A stretch of DNA of 64,000 bases from Acanthosepion esculentum (Eukaryota > Mollusca > Cephalopoda > Sepiida > Sepiidae): assembly GCA_964036315.1 (NCBI GenBank), contig OZ038498.1, forward strand, positions 8,837,636 through 8,901,635, read 5' to 3'. Made by a program: the position numbers and the translations under genes. Within the stretch, counting starts at the first letter, position 1. Every line of letters starts with the position of its first letter. Under the pieces are notes generated by a model. The model was not told the DNA's origin, did not search any database, and saw nothing but the letters and a program-made list of their open reading frames with translations. Shown piece after piece: positions 11,652 to 21,689 of the stretch.

Positions 11652-11700
11652 GTTATTATTATTGTTGTTATTATTATTATTGTTATTATTATTATTATTA
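11208..11700. repeat. (TTA)n trinucleotide microsatellite
   Basis: ATT/GTT trinucleotide runs occupy 11208-11278 and 11458-11700, separated by a non-repeat stretch. Frames through it read as poly-Leu, poly-Ile, poly-Tyr or poly-Asn and are artefacts. Confidence 0.95.
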
Positions 11701-12659
11701 CCAATTCTTTTATCTGAGACCTGCAGTAAATGAACCTTTTTTCTTAGAGAGCTATTGAACATATTACATTTTGAGATATTTTTTTCTAAGTATGCGAGTT
11801 GTGTTCATAAGTATCTTTTGCATGTCAGCGAAAAAAAAGCTGGGATTTTCTTAATTTTCTTAAGTAAGTAAGTATTATTTTTAATCATTCCCAGTGCTCC
11901 AATTATTACTAGACTACTGGTTGTACTTAAAAGCGACCTTCTTGCAATTGATATTTCTATGGCATTATAGTTTGAAATTCATGTCCAAAATTTTGAAACT
12001 CTTTTCTTATTATACCTGTTCTCTTGTCTTGTATAGTAAGGTTGTTAGGCATGCCGCTGTCCAAGACTACGTTAACATTTTCCCCTCCAATCACTGGTGC
12101 CGATTCGTGTCCATACCAATTTTCCGCGTGTGAGTTTCTTGAACCGGAATCCATAGATTAAATTGTAGTCTGACATCTTCTAATTTGTAGTTTTCTTCTT
12201 ATTGTCTAGATCTTCAGTTTCCTGTCCGTTTTCAAACCCACGTCATTCTTTTTTCGACTAAGTAAGTCTTTCTATTGTGTTATTTCCTGAAAGGATACGT
12301 GTCAGATACATCGAGTTGTTTTGCTTTTGTTTTTTAGTTCCTCCTTTTACCTGACTATAAAAATCGGTTTCATTCTTCTAAAACATTCGATTATTTCTCT
12401 ACTTCTGAATTCTTTAAAGCCTACATTCTTTTGCTACGGTATTTTCATCATTTCTTTTTCCTTTTCCATCTGATTCTCCTTCTGTTGTCATTTAGATTTT
12501 GTCGATTCATCAGGCGCTTGTATCTTTCCCAATTATTTCTTCTTTTTTTTTCATGTTCTCATCTTTACTTCATTTTTTAAATTTCTTCTCTAGTTTCATT
12601 TCAGCCTGACTTTGCATACTTCTTCTGCTTCTACTTGCGCTTGTTGTTCTTGTTGTTGT
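11701..12659. other. no feature recognised
   Basis: T-rich sequence on the plus strand, with no gene or repeat I can name. Confidence 0.3.
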
Positions 12660-13780
12660 TTATGTGAGTGTGTGTTTGCGTGGATGTGTGTGTTTTTGCG
12701 TGGATGTGTGTGTTTTTGCTTGGATGTGTGTGTGTGTTTTTGCGTGTATGTGTGTGTGTTTTTGCGTGGATGTGTGTGTTTTTGCGTGGATGTGTGTGTT
12801 TTTGCGTGGATGTGTGTGTTTTTGCGTAGATGTGTGTGTGTGTTTTTGCGTGGATGTGTGTGTTTTTGCGTGGATGTGTGTGTTTTTGCGTAGATGTCTG
12901 TGTTTTTGCGTGGATGTGTGTGTTTTTGCGTAAATGTCTGTGTGTGTTTTTGCGTAGATGTCTGTGTGTGTTTTTGCGTGGATGTGCGTGTTTTTGCGTG
13001 GATGTGTGTGTGTTTTTGCATGGATGTGTGTGTTTTTGCGTAGATGTGTGTGTGTTTTTGCGTGGATGTGTGTGTTTTTCCGTAGATGTGTGTGTGTGTT
13101 TTTGCGTGGATGTGTGTGTGTGTTTTGCGTGGATCTATGCGTGTTTTTGCGTGGATCTGTGTGTGTGTTTTGCGTGGATCTGTGTCTGTTTTTGCGTGGA
13201 TCTGTGTGTGTGTTTTTTGTGGATGCGTGAGTTTTGGCGTGTAGTGTGTATTTTTATGTTTATGTGAGTGTGTTTTTGTGTGTATGTGTATGATTTTTTG
13301 TGTGTATTTTGCGTATATGTGAATGTGTTTTTGCCTGTATGTGAGTGTGCTTTGTGTGTGTGTGTTTTTGTGTGTATGTGCGTGTGTTTTTGCGTGTATG
13401 TGAGTGTCTTTTTGCCTGTATGTGAGTGTGCTTTGTGTGTGTGTGTGTTTGTGTGTGTATGTGAGTGTGTTTTTGCCTGTATATGAGTGTGCTTTTTGTG
13501 TGTGTGTGTGTGTGTGTGTCTTTGTGTGTATGTGAGTGTGTCTTTGCGTGTATGTGAGTGAGTTTTTGCGTATATGCGTGAGTTTTGGCGTTTATGTGTG
13601 TATTTTTATGTTTATGTGAGTGTGTTTTTGTGTGTATATGTATGTTTTTGTGTGTATGTTTTGCGTCTATGTGTGTTTGTTTTGCATGTATGTGAGTGTG
13701 TCTTTGCGTATATGTGTGTGTATTTTGCGTGTATATGTGTGTGTGTGAATATTAGTGTGTTTTTGCAACATTTCACTAAC
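12660..13780. repeat. 20-bp TG-rich minisatellite
   Basis: The core unit is TGTGTGTTTTTGCGTGGATG, repeated with variable TG length from about 12670 to 13220. Beyond that it degrades into TGTGTTTTTGTGTGTATGTG variants to about 13780. The array is strongly strand-asymmetric (G/T on plus). The Cys/Val/Phe-rich frames across it follow the repeat phase and are not genes. Confidence 0.96.
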
Positions 13781-14862
13781 TACCTTTGCTCCTGTGTATA
13801 TTAAGTGGTTGAAGTAATTTATTAACATCTTCCGTTTCAATCTATTTCCTCACCGTTCATACTCCACAGAGATATAAGTCGCTTTTATCTTCTCTTATTT
13901 TGTTCTTAAGCCAATTTTGTTGCCGTTTTTCTTCACTTCTATCTAACTATCCACCTGCAATGCAAAAGCTGAGCATTGTTTTTGCTTGTTTTTTGTTGTT
14001 TTTTTCTATTTTCATCAAGATTGCTTGTTTCATTTCATATTTTCACCGAACGAAAACTGCAATTCTTCATTTTGTATATCTTTCGTGTCTGTTGGATCCT
14101 AGGCAGGTCACCATACTTTTTACATAAAGAAAAAACATTTCCTTTTCAAACTCTGTCTTGTTGCAGAAAGTCTAGCATCTATATTGCATATTCAGACACA
14201 TTATATCCATCTCCTTTCAAAATAGAAGGTTTTTGTCATTTTACCTTCACTTTTCGGTTAAAAATTGCAATGACACTGGCAGCCTGACCAATGTGCGAAA
14301 AATACGCAGAAAGTAAGCGGACGACGACCGATTCCTTCCTGTTCCCTCTCACATCAAAACACTATGTACGTAAGGGCTATCGATCATGACCCTAACATTT
14401 GATACACAATCTTTATTTGATGTATTATTTGTGAATATTGAAGTAGCTGAGAAACATAATATCAGTGATTTTGTCAAGAAGATACAATGATTCTTCCATT
14501 ATTGGATCACCTACACAGTAATATCAACCCAGCCTATTCATTTTCCCCCGTGCTTCATGGGAAAGATTATTGTACATTATAGACAGACAGATTACATATT
14601 TAATTTAGTTCCAGTCAACGTGATATGAACTAAATAAACGGAACTATATTTTTTACAATTATTAATATAAAATACAAAAGTTTACCAACATAATTAATCA
14701 AAATATCTGAAATATAATTTTAGTAAAGCTTCAGAATTTTAAGAAATAAATTCTTTCAGGTTACCATGATATCAGCATATTATTGAATTTCCTTTTCCTC
14801 TTCTTTCAATAAGTAATATAAATATCCTTTGTATTTTTTCTTATTACCTATCATTATTATTA
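13781..14862. other. no feature recognised
   Basis: AT-rich sequence. Short frames near 13900-14290 lack similarity to anything I recognise. Confidence 0.3.
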
Positions 14863-15266
14863 TGATCCCGTGGCCGAGTAGTTAGAACATTCGCATTCTG
14901 ACGATGAGACCCGGGTTCGAATCTCACCATGGTCGATTTGCCAGGAAGGAGACTTTCTGATGTTAACGGACTAGAGGGATTTGGAAAGTGCGGATTGACC
15001 CAAGCTTTGTGAGTGAAATTGGGTAGACGGAACCATTGCGAGCCGTTGATAGCTGTGCTAGAATGACGTCACAAGTCATCGTGGCCGAGGGCTTGAGCAT
15101 ACTGGCATTGTTCAAATTGAACTGTAACTAAGGCATAGTTGCAGTATAAAACACTGGTGGGCTCCGTGGGTGTTGAATAAAGACAAATGCGCCTGAGCGA
15201 GTGTCTGCAATAGGGATTGGATAACCACCCTAGTAGACGGGTATCCTCGAATACGAGTGGCCAGCT
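14863..15266 (+). mobile_element. tRNA-derived SINE, about 400 bp
   Basis: The head reads TGATCCCGTGGCCGAGTAGT with an A-box-like GGCCGAGTAGTTAGAA. A B box, GGTTCGAATCTC, follows at 14913-14924, the spacing expected of a tRNA. A body of about 330 bp with no coding content follows. The copy ends at a (TA)n tract. It was presumably transcribed by RNA polymerase III and mobilised by a LINE, which is known of the class and inferred here. Confidence 0.85.
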
Positions 15267-15290
15267 ATATATATATATATATATACATTA

Positions 15291-15485
15291 TGAAATTGAC
15301 AAAGTCCGACAATTATTTAAAGACATTTTTATGTTTAACATTCTTTTTATAGATACAAGTATTTAAGTAAATGCTCTGTTTATAATAAACAGTATTAAAT
15401 AATATTTACCGGCCTGAATTTTCCGAGAAATTTTCATAGAAAATATTCGTCCTCCGACAGGATTCGAACCTGTATCCTAAATATT
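15291..15485 (-). mobile_element. tRNA-derived SINE family D, copy 1
   Basis: On the minus strand the B box GGTTCGAATCC (15460-15470) lies in GGATACAGGTTCGAATCCTG. It is followed by a body containing AATACTGTTTATTATAAACA and ending AATTGTCGGACTTTGTC. The same body occurs at 60.4 kb, and partly at 56.2 and 56.8 kb. Confidence 0.85.
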
Positions 15486-16050
15486 TAATCCCTAAATTAT
15501 TTGTAAAAGAGTTAAATATTTAAATTGCTAGCAAACTCCAAATTAATTTCTTCGGTGATTTTAAAAAATTAAATTACTATCAAACATTAAAATCTCTTTT
15601 TTTTTTACATAAATTGCTAAAAATTGCCACTCCCCCTCTCTTCATAAAGCCTAATTACAGCTTCTTTCTCTTTACTTCCTCCTCCTTTCTTTCATTTTTT
15701 CTTTTTCTTTTTTTCTCTCTTCTCCTCCTTCCCTTTCAATATATCACTTCCGTTAAGTTAACCGATTAAATAGGTCAATGTCTGGTCCCTCCTCCCCTAA
15801 TACTGAGTATGATAGATAGAAATATTAAAATAAACCCTCTCTAAACTCGATCATGTCTCTCACACCACCCGTCATTACCCTCTCTGTTAAATTACATAAA
15901 TTTAATACTACCCGTCAAAAGTGTAAATGTTCATTTCATTTTTCTTTTCACCTTTTGGAAGTGTTGTCTGATGGTCCAGCATCCTTTAAAGGGGCTATGG
16001 TGAAATAAATTATTACATGGAGCCTTAAAGTAATCTGTTTTTCTTTAACA
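15486..16050. other. no gene recognised
   Basis: Pyrimidine-rich on the plus strand around 15650-15740. No feature was identified. Confidence 0.3.
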
Positions 16051-16169
16051 TATATATATATATATATATATAGGGTTAGGTAAATGAAACGTTGGTAAGC
16101 AATAAATAATTACCAAATTTAGCCAAGAGGTACAGACATAATAGTGCTCGATGTGGTTCGACTGAGCTA

Positions 16170-16232
<63 letters not shown>

Positions 16233-16343
16233 TACAGATATACCTACGTTTGGTATGCGACTAAAGTTTCGTTGGTCACCCAACTTCTACCCGACGATTT
16301 GGGTTACCAACAAAAGTTAAGTCGCACTGACGTCACATGTATA

Positions 16344-16384
<41 letters not shown>
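16051..16384. repeat. three (TA)n tracts
   Basis: TA runs lie at 16051-16071, 16171-16225 and 16351-16384, spaced by short unique segments. The last abuts the Tc1-type element. Confidence 0.93.
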
Positions 16385-16388
<4 letters not shown>

Positions 16389-16389
<1 letters not shown>

Positions 16390-17777
16390 CACCCCTGGTC
16401 AAAATCTTAAGACCACATACAAAAGGGTTGAAAAAACACTGTTACTTTAATCAAAATATATTTGCGAAACATAAAGATAAGACCATGTGTTAAAAAAACA
16501 AATTACTAGACAAAGATTTTAGAACTGGTCAGTGTGCTCATAGTTTCAGACGTGTAGACATCTACGTGGGTCATTTCCAGTATTAAATTTCAGATTATAA
16601 AATAGCAATGGGTAAAATTTTAACAAAGCTCGAACAGGCAAAGATTGTTGAACATCAAAGATGTGGTCTTTCGCAACGAGTCATTGCAAATGAAATTGGC
16701 CGTAGCACAACTGTCATTGCTAACTTTATTAAAAATCCGGATGCGTATGCTTCTAAAAAGTCAAGCGGTCGCCCCAATGAAATCTTACCATCTGTAGACA
16801 GACGCATTAGGCGAGAAGTTAAGAGAGATTCAAGCCTACGTCAAATCAAATAAAAGCCAATACAGATACCGAATGCAGCTCTTGAACAATTCAACAGCAT
16901 TTAAATAAGAAAGGGTTTAAGAACTTGAAACGTCTGCAGAGACCTCGCCTTCTTCTTCGCCATAACACCTCCTGTTTACAATATGCTTCCGATTATCAAA
17001 CTTGGAATGTGGATAAATGGAAGAAAGTGTTGTTTTCAGACGAGAAAAAATTCAATCTTGATGGCCCAGACGGTTTTCAGCGTTACTTCCATGCAAAAGA
17101 TGTCCAAAAAGAAATTTTCTCAACACGACACAGTGGAGGTGGATTAATTATGGTCTGGGGTTCATTTTCGTACAATGGAACTGTTTAGTAACAGGAGGTA
17201 AATGGTCGTCAAACAGCTGCTAGTTACATTGACATGTTAAGAAAGGCATCGCCCTCATCTATGTGGACAAAAATGGATTTTCCCGCAGGACAATGCTGCA
17301 ATCCACAACGCTCTCCAGATCGAAACCCAATCGATAATGTTTGGGGATGGATGGCAAAGGATATTTATAAACATAGATCGCAATTTGAAGCTGTGGATGC
17401 TCTTCGTGCTGCAGTTTATGCATCCTGGGCGAGCATCCCAAGCACCCTCATGCAGAAGTTACTAATGAGTATGCCAAAGTGGATTTTCGAAGTAATTCGC
17501 AAAAATGGATGATATACTGAGAATTAAATTGTTGTTGTGAATTACTTGTTCTGTATTTGCTATTTTTATTTACCTGGTCTTATCTTTACGACTAACTCCC
17601 CAAAAATCCCTTTTTCAAAGTTTGTTTAAATTAATCAAATAAAGCTTAAAATGTTCACTTGTTTGTTGATAAACTACATTTCCTAATTAAATGTAAATGT
17701 TTCGCAAATATATTTTGATTAAAGTAACAGTATTTTCTTTAAACTTTTTTGTATCTGATCTTAATATTTTGACAAAG

Positions 17778-17782
<5 letters not shown>
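16389..17782 (+). mobile_element. Tc1-type element with long inverted repeats
   Basis: The first roughly 85 bp (GGTCAAAATCTTAAGACC, then GTTACTTTAATCAAAATATA and TTTGCGAAACAT) recur inverted at 17697-17782. Flanks are TA-rich and TG-rich microsatellites. The interior carries a broken Tc1/Tc3-like transposase. Confidence 0.93.
16608..17512 (+). pseudogene. Tc1/Tc3-like transposase pseudogene
   Basis: The start at 16608 opens MGKILTKLEQAKIVEHQRCG. A Tc-type helix-turn-helix (GLSQRVIANEIGRSTTVI) and a GRP hinge motif (SSGRPNEIL) follow. After a stop the frame resumes near 16925 with a catalytic block around VLFSDEKKFNLDGPDGFQ (first Asp) and GGLIMVWGSFSYNG. The second-Asp region is damaged near 17280. 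The C-terminal SPDRNPIDNVWGWMAKDIY holds the third acidic region. Multiple frameshifts and a stop at 16851 make it non-functional. Confidence 0.9.

Positions 17783-17792
<10 letters not shown>

Positions 17793-17840
<48 letters not shown>
17793..17840. repeat. (TA)n microsatellite between two transposons
   Basis: An alternating TA run, preceded by (GT)n, joins the right end of the Tc1 element to the left end of a mariner. Confidence 0.95.
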
Positions 17841-17842
<2 letters not shown>

Positions 17843-17844
<2 letters not shown>

Positions 17845-18740
17845 GAGGGTCATTCAATAAATAAGGTGAATTTTTCGGTATAAAGACTTCTAATACAAAT
17901 AGAAGCTTACACTTTTTAATTTTTTTTTTGTTTTACTTCTTTTTCACATGGATTTAATTTCTTTTGCAGATTAAAAAAACTTTGAGAGTTTTGGCGATTA
18001 ACTAAGATGGTCGACCAAGAAGCATGCTCCAGGATTGAACAGCGGTCAGTTATCAAGTTTCTGGTTGCTGAAGGGTGCAAACCAGTTGAAATTCATAGGA
18101 TAATGTCAACTGTGTATGGTGCCACATGTGACAGCCAAAAAAATCTCTACAAGTGGGCTAAATTGTTTAAAGAAGGACGGAGCAGTGTTGAGGATGAAGA
18201 CAGGCCTGGGAGGCCTACAGAAGTGAAGTCTCCTGAGGTGATCGAATCAGTCAATGACCTCATTCAGTCTGACAGAAGGGTGACAGTGGATGACATTGCA
18301 AGGACTTTGAGCTTATCTGTTGAGACAAACGCAGGGGTCATCAGTCAGAAGGAGTCATCTTGCATCATGACAACGCAAGGCCTCACACAGCAGTCCAAAC
18401 GGTGCAGACCACCAACGAGCTGGGCTGGGAACTGCTCCCTCACCCCCCTTACAGCCCAGACCTTGCCCATTCAGACTTTCACCTGTTTGGTCCCTTGAAA
18501 TCATTCACGAAAGGCACGAAGTTTAAAAGTAACAATGAAGTCAAAATTGTTGTGAGCGACTGGCTGAGACATCAGTCCAAAGGTTTTTACACTGAGGGAA
18601 TACAGAAGCTTGTGCACAGATGGGAAAAGTGTGTGACAGTGCTAGGAGACTATGTTGAAAATTTTTTAAAAAGTAAGCTTCTATCTGTATTAGAAGTCCT
18701 TATACCGAAAAATTCACCTTATTTATTGAATAACCCTCGT
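17843..18740 (+). mobile_element. mariner with internal deletion (copy A)
   Basis: The ends ACGAGGGTCATTCAATAAAT (left) and ATTTATTGAATAACCCTCGT (right) start inverted repeats of about 68 bp. They include AGGACTTCTAATACA-type sequence next to the ends and GAAGCTTAC at their inner edge. The element is flanked by (TA)n on both sides. At 898 bp it is shorter than the usual 1.3 kb of mariners, because the middle of the transposase gene is missing. A sister copy lies at 51987-52877. Confidence 0.95.
18007..18676 (+). pseudogene. internally deleted mariner transposase (copy A)
   Basis: The start at 18007 opens MVDQEACSRIEQRSVIKFLV, a helix-turn-helix N-terminus. The linker GRPTEVKSPEVIESVNDLIQ and TVDDIARTLSLSVE follow. 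The frame then jumps, with loss of the first-Asp catalytic block, to a shifted frame containing MHHDNARPHTA (second Asp) and YSPDLAHSDFHLFGPLK (third Asp, usually DLAPSDFHLF). A shift in an A-rich run at 18660-18676 also removes the natural stop. It cannot encode active enzyme but still keeps both ends. Confidence 0.92.
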
Positions 18741-18741
18741 G

Positions 18742-18768
18742 TATATATATATATATATATATATATAT
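18742..18768. repeat. (TA)n microsatellite
   Basis: A TA run immediately follows the right end of mariner copy A. Confidence 0.92.
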
Positions 18769-18947
18769 TAGCTCCTGAAAAATTAATTTCGGTTGAGCCC
18801 TCTGGTTTGAGGTGTGAATTTGTAAACAGTGACAATTTAAGCTAATACTGCACGACTCTTCGACAGAATTGAGTCACTGTCAGTCACTGTGTGTTTATCT
18901 GAATCTAAAAATAAACACGCTAAAATTCACCTTCATCTCGTACCGTA

Positions 18948-19076
18948 CGCTGATGGCTTAGTGGGAGAAGTTCCGACTGACGCAAATTCAGTCGGGTCTC
19001 GATCCTAGCTAGAGGCAACCGGACATCTAGACACACTGATGAGCTGTGAAACAGCGAAACAGTCTGTCTGTGGATG

Positions 19077-19079
<3 letters not shown>
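18948..19079 (+). mobile_element. short tRNA-promoter SINE carrying a hammerhead ribozyme
   Basis: The A-box-like TGGCTTAGTGGGAGAAG (18955-18971) and B-box-like GGGTCTCGATCCT (18994-19006) have tRNA spacing. A hammerhead ribozyme occupies the 3' part (19024-19076). A (TA)n(TG)n tract follows. The arrangement of a pol III promoter followed by a hammerhead matches the known Schistosoma satellite Sm-alpha in plan. Confidence 0.85.
19024..19076 (+). ncRNA. type I hammerhead ribozyme
   Basis: Core CTGATGA is at 19036-19042. Stem II is GCTGT/ACAGC (19043-19047 with 19051-19055) closed by GAA. The second core GAA is at 19056-19058. Stem III is ACA/TGT (19059-19061 with 19065-19067), followed by C at 19068 as the predicted cleavage-site base. 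Stem I is CACA/TGTG (19032-19035 with 19069-19072) and CATC/GATG (19024-19027 with 19073-19076), separated by a four-base bulge. All invariant core positions are present. The very short stem III is typical of metazoan retroelement hammerheads. Confidence 0.9.
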
Positions 19080-19148
<69 letters not shown>

Positions 19149-19150
19149 TT
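19080..19150. repeat. (TA)n(GT)n microsatellite
   Basis: A TA run to 19128 continues as a GT run to about 19150. Confidence 0.95.
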
Positions 19151-19598
19151 GTGTGCATTCATAGTGTACATACCCTAGTATTATTTGATAATAATATGAA
19201 TTAATATTCTTACAATTCTTATTATTCTTTTAATGGTATTCTCTGTATTAATAGTACACTTACTTATATTCATGTTACTGTGCAGTTTCCTGAATGAGCC
19301 AGACGGACATGCCAAAAGTTATTGAATCGATGACAGGTATCGCGTATGTTCCATTTTGGTCCAGCCAAGTGCAGCAATTTCACGTTGCATCGATTCTACA
19401 AGAGGTCGGAAAACCTCTGGTGAGATGTTCAACCATGCTCTTTCGATGTCTACATTTTAAGATCTTGTTTGCATCCTCATCACATTCATAAATCGGTAAA
19501 CACTCGTATGAAATCTCCGGAACTCTCCACTAATAAATTCAACTTGATAACAAGATGAATTATTGTAATCGCATAATCCATTGTTGCTAGGATATATG

Positions 19599-20069
19599 TT
19601 TGTTTTTGTTTGTTTTGTTTTGTTTTACGCCATATCAACCTCAATGGGTCATTTAATGCTGACAACTTTTTTTTCTTGGTAATAATTTTTTTGTTAAAAT
19701 CTATTTCTGTTAATATTTTTTCCTCAACAACGTATAGCTGGTAATATTATTTTTTTTAAAAACGTATACCTGGTAATATTATTTTTTCAAAAACGTATAG
19801 CTGGTAATATTTTTTCAAAAACGTATTGTTGGTAATATTTTTTTTTCAAATTCCTGGTAATAATTTTTTACAAAGTATTTCTGGTATTAAAACCTATTTT
19901 TACACTTTTATAATGCTTCTGCTCATAGCTGGGACCCTAACAGATGCTACCACCCTGGAAACACCAGCAATTAAGAGGTGGTTCCACGCTCCTCAAAGTC
20001 TCCTGATCAGAGGCCATGCTATTGGACGTAGTTTATCGTCTTACTCTGGACGCGGATGTAGTTTAGCTT
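19599..20069 (-). mobile_element. VNTR retroposon copy 3, with 11-bp target duplication
   Basis: TAGGATATATG occurs at 19588-19598 and 20070-20080 and defines the ends. The plus strand shows the tail (TTTGTTTTGTTTTGTTTTAC), CATATCAACCTCAATGGGTC, then five or six units of about 31 bp of the type CGTATAGCTGGTAATATTAT, then the head with ATAGCTGGGACCCTAACAG and CTGATCAGAGGCCATGC. There is no coding capacity. Confidence 0.94.
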
Positions 20070-20156
20070 TAGGATATATGGAGTTCATGAATGGTTGCAA
20101 ACGGTCATAAAGCAATGCAATAAAATATTTTGGTCGATCAATGGATCCAACCCTGA

Positions 20157-20183
20157 ATACAAAGTGCTGTAAGCCTGGATATG
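20157..20183 (+). pseudogene. 5S rRNA-like 3' end fragment
   Basis: The stretch AAGTGCTGTAAGCCTGGAT matches the 3' end of the following 5S-like units. It is the remnant of a further upstream unit joined 16 bp short of the regular spacing. Confidence 0.7.
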
Positions 20184-20296
20184 CGGCCACATTACGTCGA
20201 AATACCTGTTCCCGTTGATCACCAAAATTAAGCAACGTCAAGCCTTGTCAGTTGCTGGATGGGTGAGCGCTTGGTAATACCAAGGGCTGTAAGCCT
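20184..20296 (+). pseudogene. 5S rRNA-like unit 1
   Basis: The unit starts at CGGCCACATTACGTCG, without the GTCTTA start seen in units 2 and 3. It keeps the internal promoter landmarks AATTAAGCAACGTCAAGCC (A box and intermediate element region) and GGATGGGTGAGCGCTTGGTA (C-box region, one base off). It ends in AGGGCTGTAAGC. Confidence 0.85.
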
Positions 20297-20313
20297 GGAT
20301 ATGGGGATGGTAT

Positions 20314-20432
20314 GTCTTACGGCTACATTACGTCGAAATACCTGTTCCCGTTGATCATTAAAATTAAGCAACGTCAAGCCTTGTCAGTTGCTGGATGGGT
20401 GACCGCTTGGTAATACCAAGGGCTGTAAGCCT
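20314..20432 (+). pseudogene. 5S rRNA-like unit 2
   Basis: A full-length unit of 119 bp starts GTCTTACGGCTACATTACG. It contains the A-box region and GGATGGGTGACCGCTTGGTA, matching the animal 5S C box closely. Several substitutions in the 5' half (CCTGTTCCCGTTGATCATTA) argue that it is a derived retroposed or satellite unit, not a normal gene. Confidence 0.85.
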
Positions 20433-20449
20433 GGATATACAGGTGGTAT

Positions 20450-20568
20450 GTCTTACGGCCACATCACATCGTAACACCGGTTAAAGTTGATCACCAAAGT
20501 TAAGCAACGTCAAGCCTTGTCAGTAGCTAGATGGGTGACCGCTTAGGAATACCAAGTGCTGTAAGCTT
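20450..20568 (+). pseudogene. 5S rRNA-like unit 3
   Basis: This 119-bp unit is the closest to genuine 5S: GTCTTACGGCCACATCAC at the start, ATCACCAAAGTTAAGCAACG, GATGGGTGACCGCTTAGGAA and TACCAAGTGCTGTAAGCTT at the end. It lies exactly 136 bp downstream of unit 2. Whether it is transcribed cannot be told. No T-run terminator follows directly. Confidence 0.85.
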
Positions 20569-20572
20569 GGAT

Positions 20573-21158
20573 GTGCATGGCGTATTGGATATCGACTCAG
20601 AATTGGAAATTCCAGTTGGGGTTGTTACAATCGCTTACGCGCAAGTATTCTTGGGATAGGTAGGAATTCATCTCTTCTCCCCCAGCTATGGGTTAATTTA
20701 TTAGGACTTGTATCCCTAAATCGTTATTATCTCCAAAATGTTCTCATAATTTAAAATATTTTCTGTCTTTAAATAATTTGCAGACGGTTGATAGTCCGTA
20801 AAAAAAAAATCTCTCAATTAATCAAATGTTTATCATTTTTATTAGTAGTCGCATTTTAAAAAATAAAACAGCATTAAAAGCATATTTTAAAATCAGATTA
20901 TCCTCTTCCTTGAAGAAAAGAAATATACAAATGTGTGTAAAAAGTTTGTTTTGATTATGCCCGCTCAAATATTTGGCCTTCCTCCAGAAATATAAAGGTG
21001 GTTTATAATTTTGCAAGACTTAAATGAGCTCAAAGTGTTGTTTACTTAAATATAATTTGGGACTCAAACATATAACTTATGATGACTTAAACGGATCTAT
21101 TTACAGAAATGTTAGTGAAATGCTAGAATTCTTTTCACGATCCCAATTACAAAATAGA
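20573..21158. other. AT-rich DNA with a short SINE-tail-like fragment
   Basis: Around 20665-20700 the stretch TCTTCTCCCCCAGCTATGGG resembles part of the SINE at 46.8-47.2 kb. Otherwise nothing was recognised. Confidence 0.35.
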
Positions 21159-21160
21159 TA

Positions 21161-21622
21161 CAGTAGAAGTCCTCATATCCGAACGTTCGTATATCCGAAC
21201 GTCCTCATATCCGAACATTCTTATATCCGAACATTTTCATAGCCGAACGCTTTCATATCCGAACGTTTTCATATCCGAACGCTCTTATATCCAAACGTCC
21301 TAATATCCGAAAGTTTTCATATCCGAACGTCCTCATATCCGAACGTTCGTATATCTGAACGTCCTCATATCCGAACTTTTCCATATGCGAACGTTCTTAT
21401 ATCTGAACGTTCTTATATCCGAACGTTCTCATATCCGACCGTTCTTATATCCGAACGTTCTTATATCCGAACGTCCTCATATCCGAACTTTCGTATATCC
21501 GAACGTTCTTATACTCTAACGTTTTCATATCCGAACATTTTCATATCCGAGCGTTCTCATATCCGAACATTTTCATATCCGAATGTCCTCATATCCGAAC
21601 GTCCTCATATCCGAATTTCTCA
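21161..21622. repeat. pogo-like terminus expanded into a 16-17 bp tandem array
   Basis: After a TA at 21159 the sequence starts CAGTAGAAGTCCTCATATCC. It continues as about 27 imperfect repeats of CTCATATCCGAACGTT or TTATATCCGAACGTTC. CAGT termini with TA flanks are typical of pogo/Tigger-type DNA transposons. The array appears to be an expansion of the sub-terminal repeat. No matching right terminus was found. Confidence 0.8.
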
Positions 21623-21689
21623 TTAGATGTTGCAGGATTATGCAACATTATAATATTTTTCAGATAATTGTTAGTAACTTGAATTTTCT

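Noticed and set aside
11356..11762. Open frames of 78-125 codons through the (TTA)n tract
   Set aside because: They are simple-repeat translations (poly-Leu, poly-Asn and so on) on both strands and carry no protein signal.
12596..13267. Cys/Val-rich plus-strand frames and a Thr/His/Lys-rich minus-strand frame of 141 codons
   Set aside because: Their periodicity equals the 20-bp DNA repeat. Several frames are open at once, as expected of a minisatellite.
14863..14935. Functional tRNA gene
   Set aside because: A and B boxes are good, but the acceptor and anticodon arms do not pair convincingly and a SINE body follows without a terminator.
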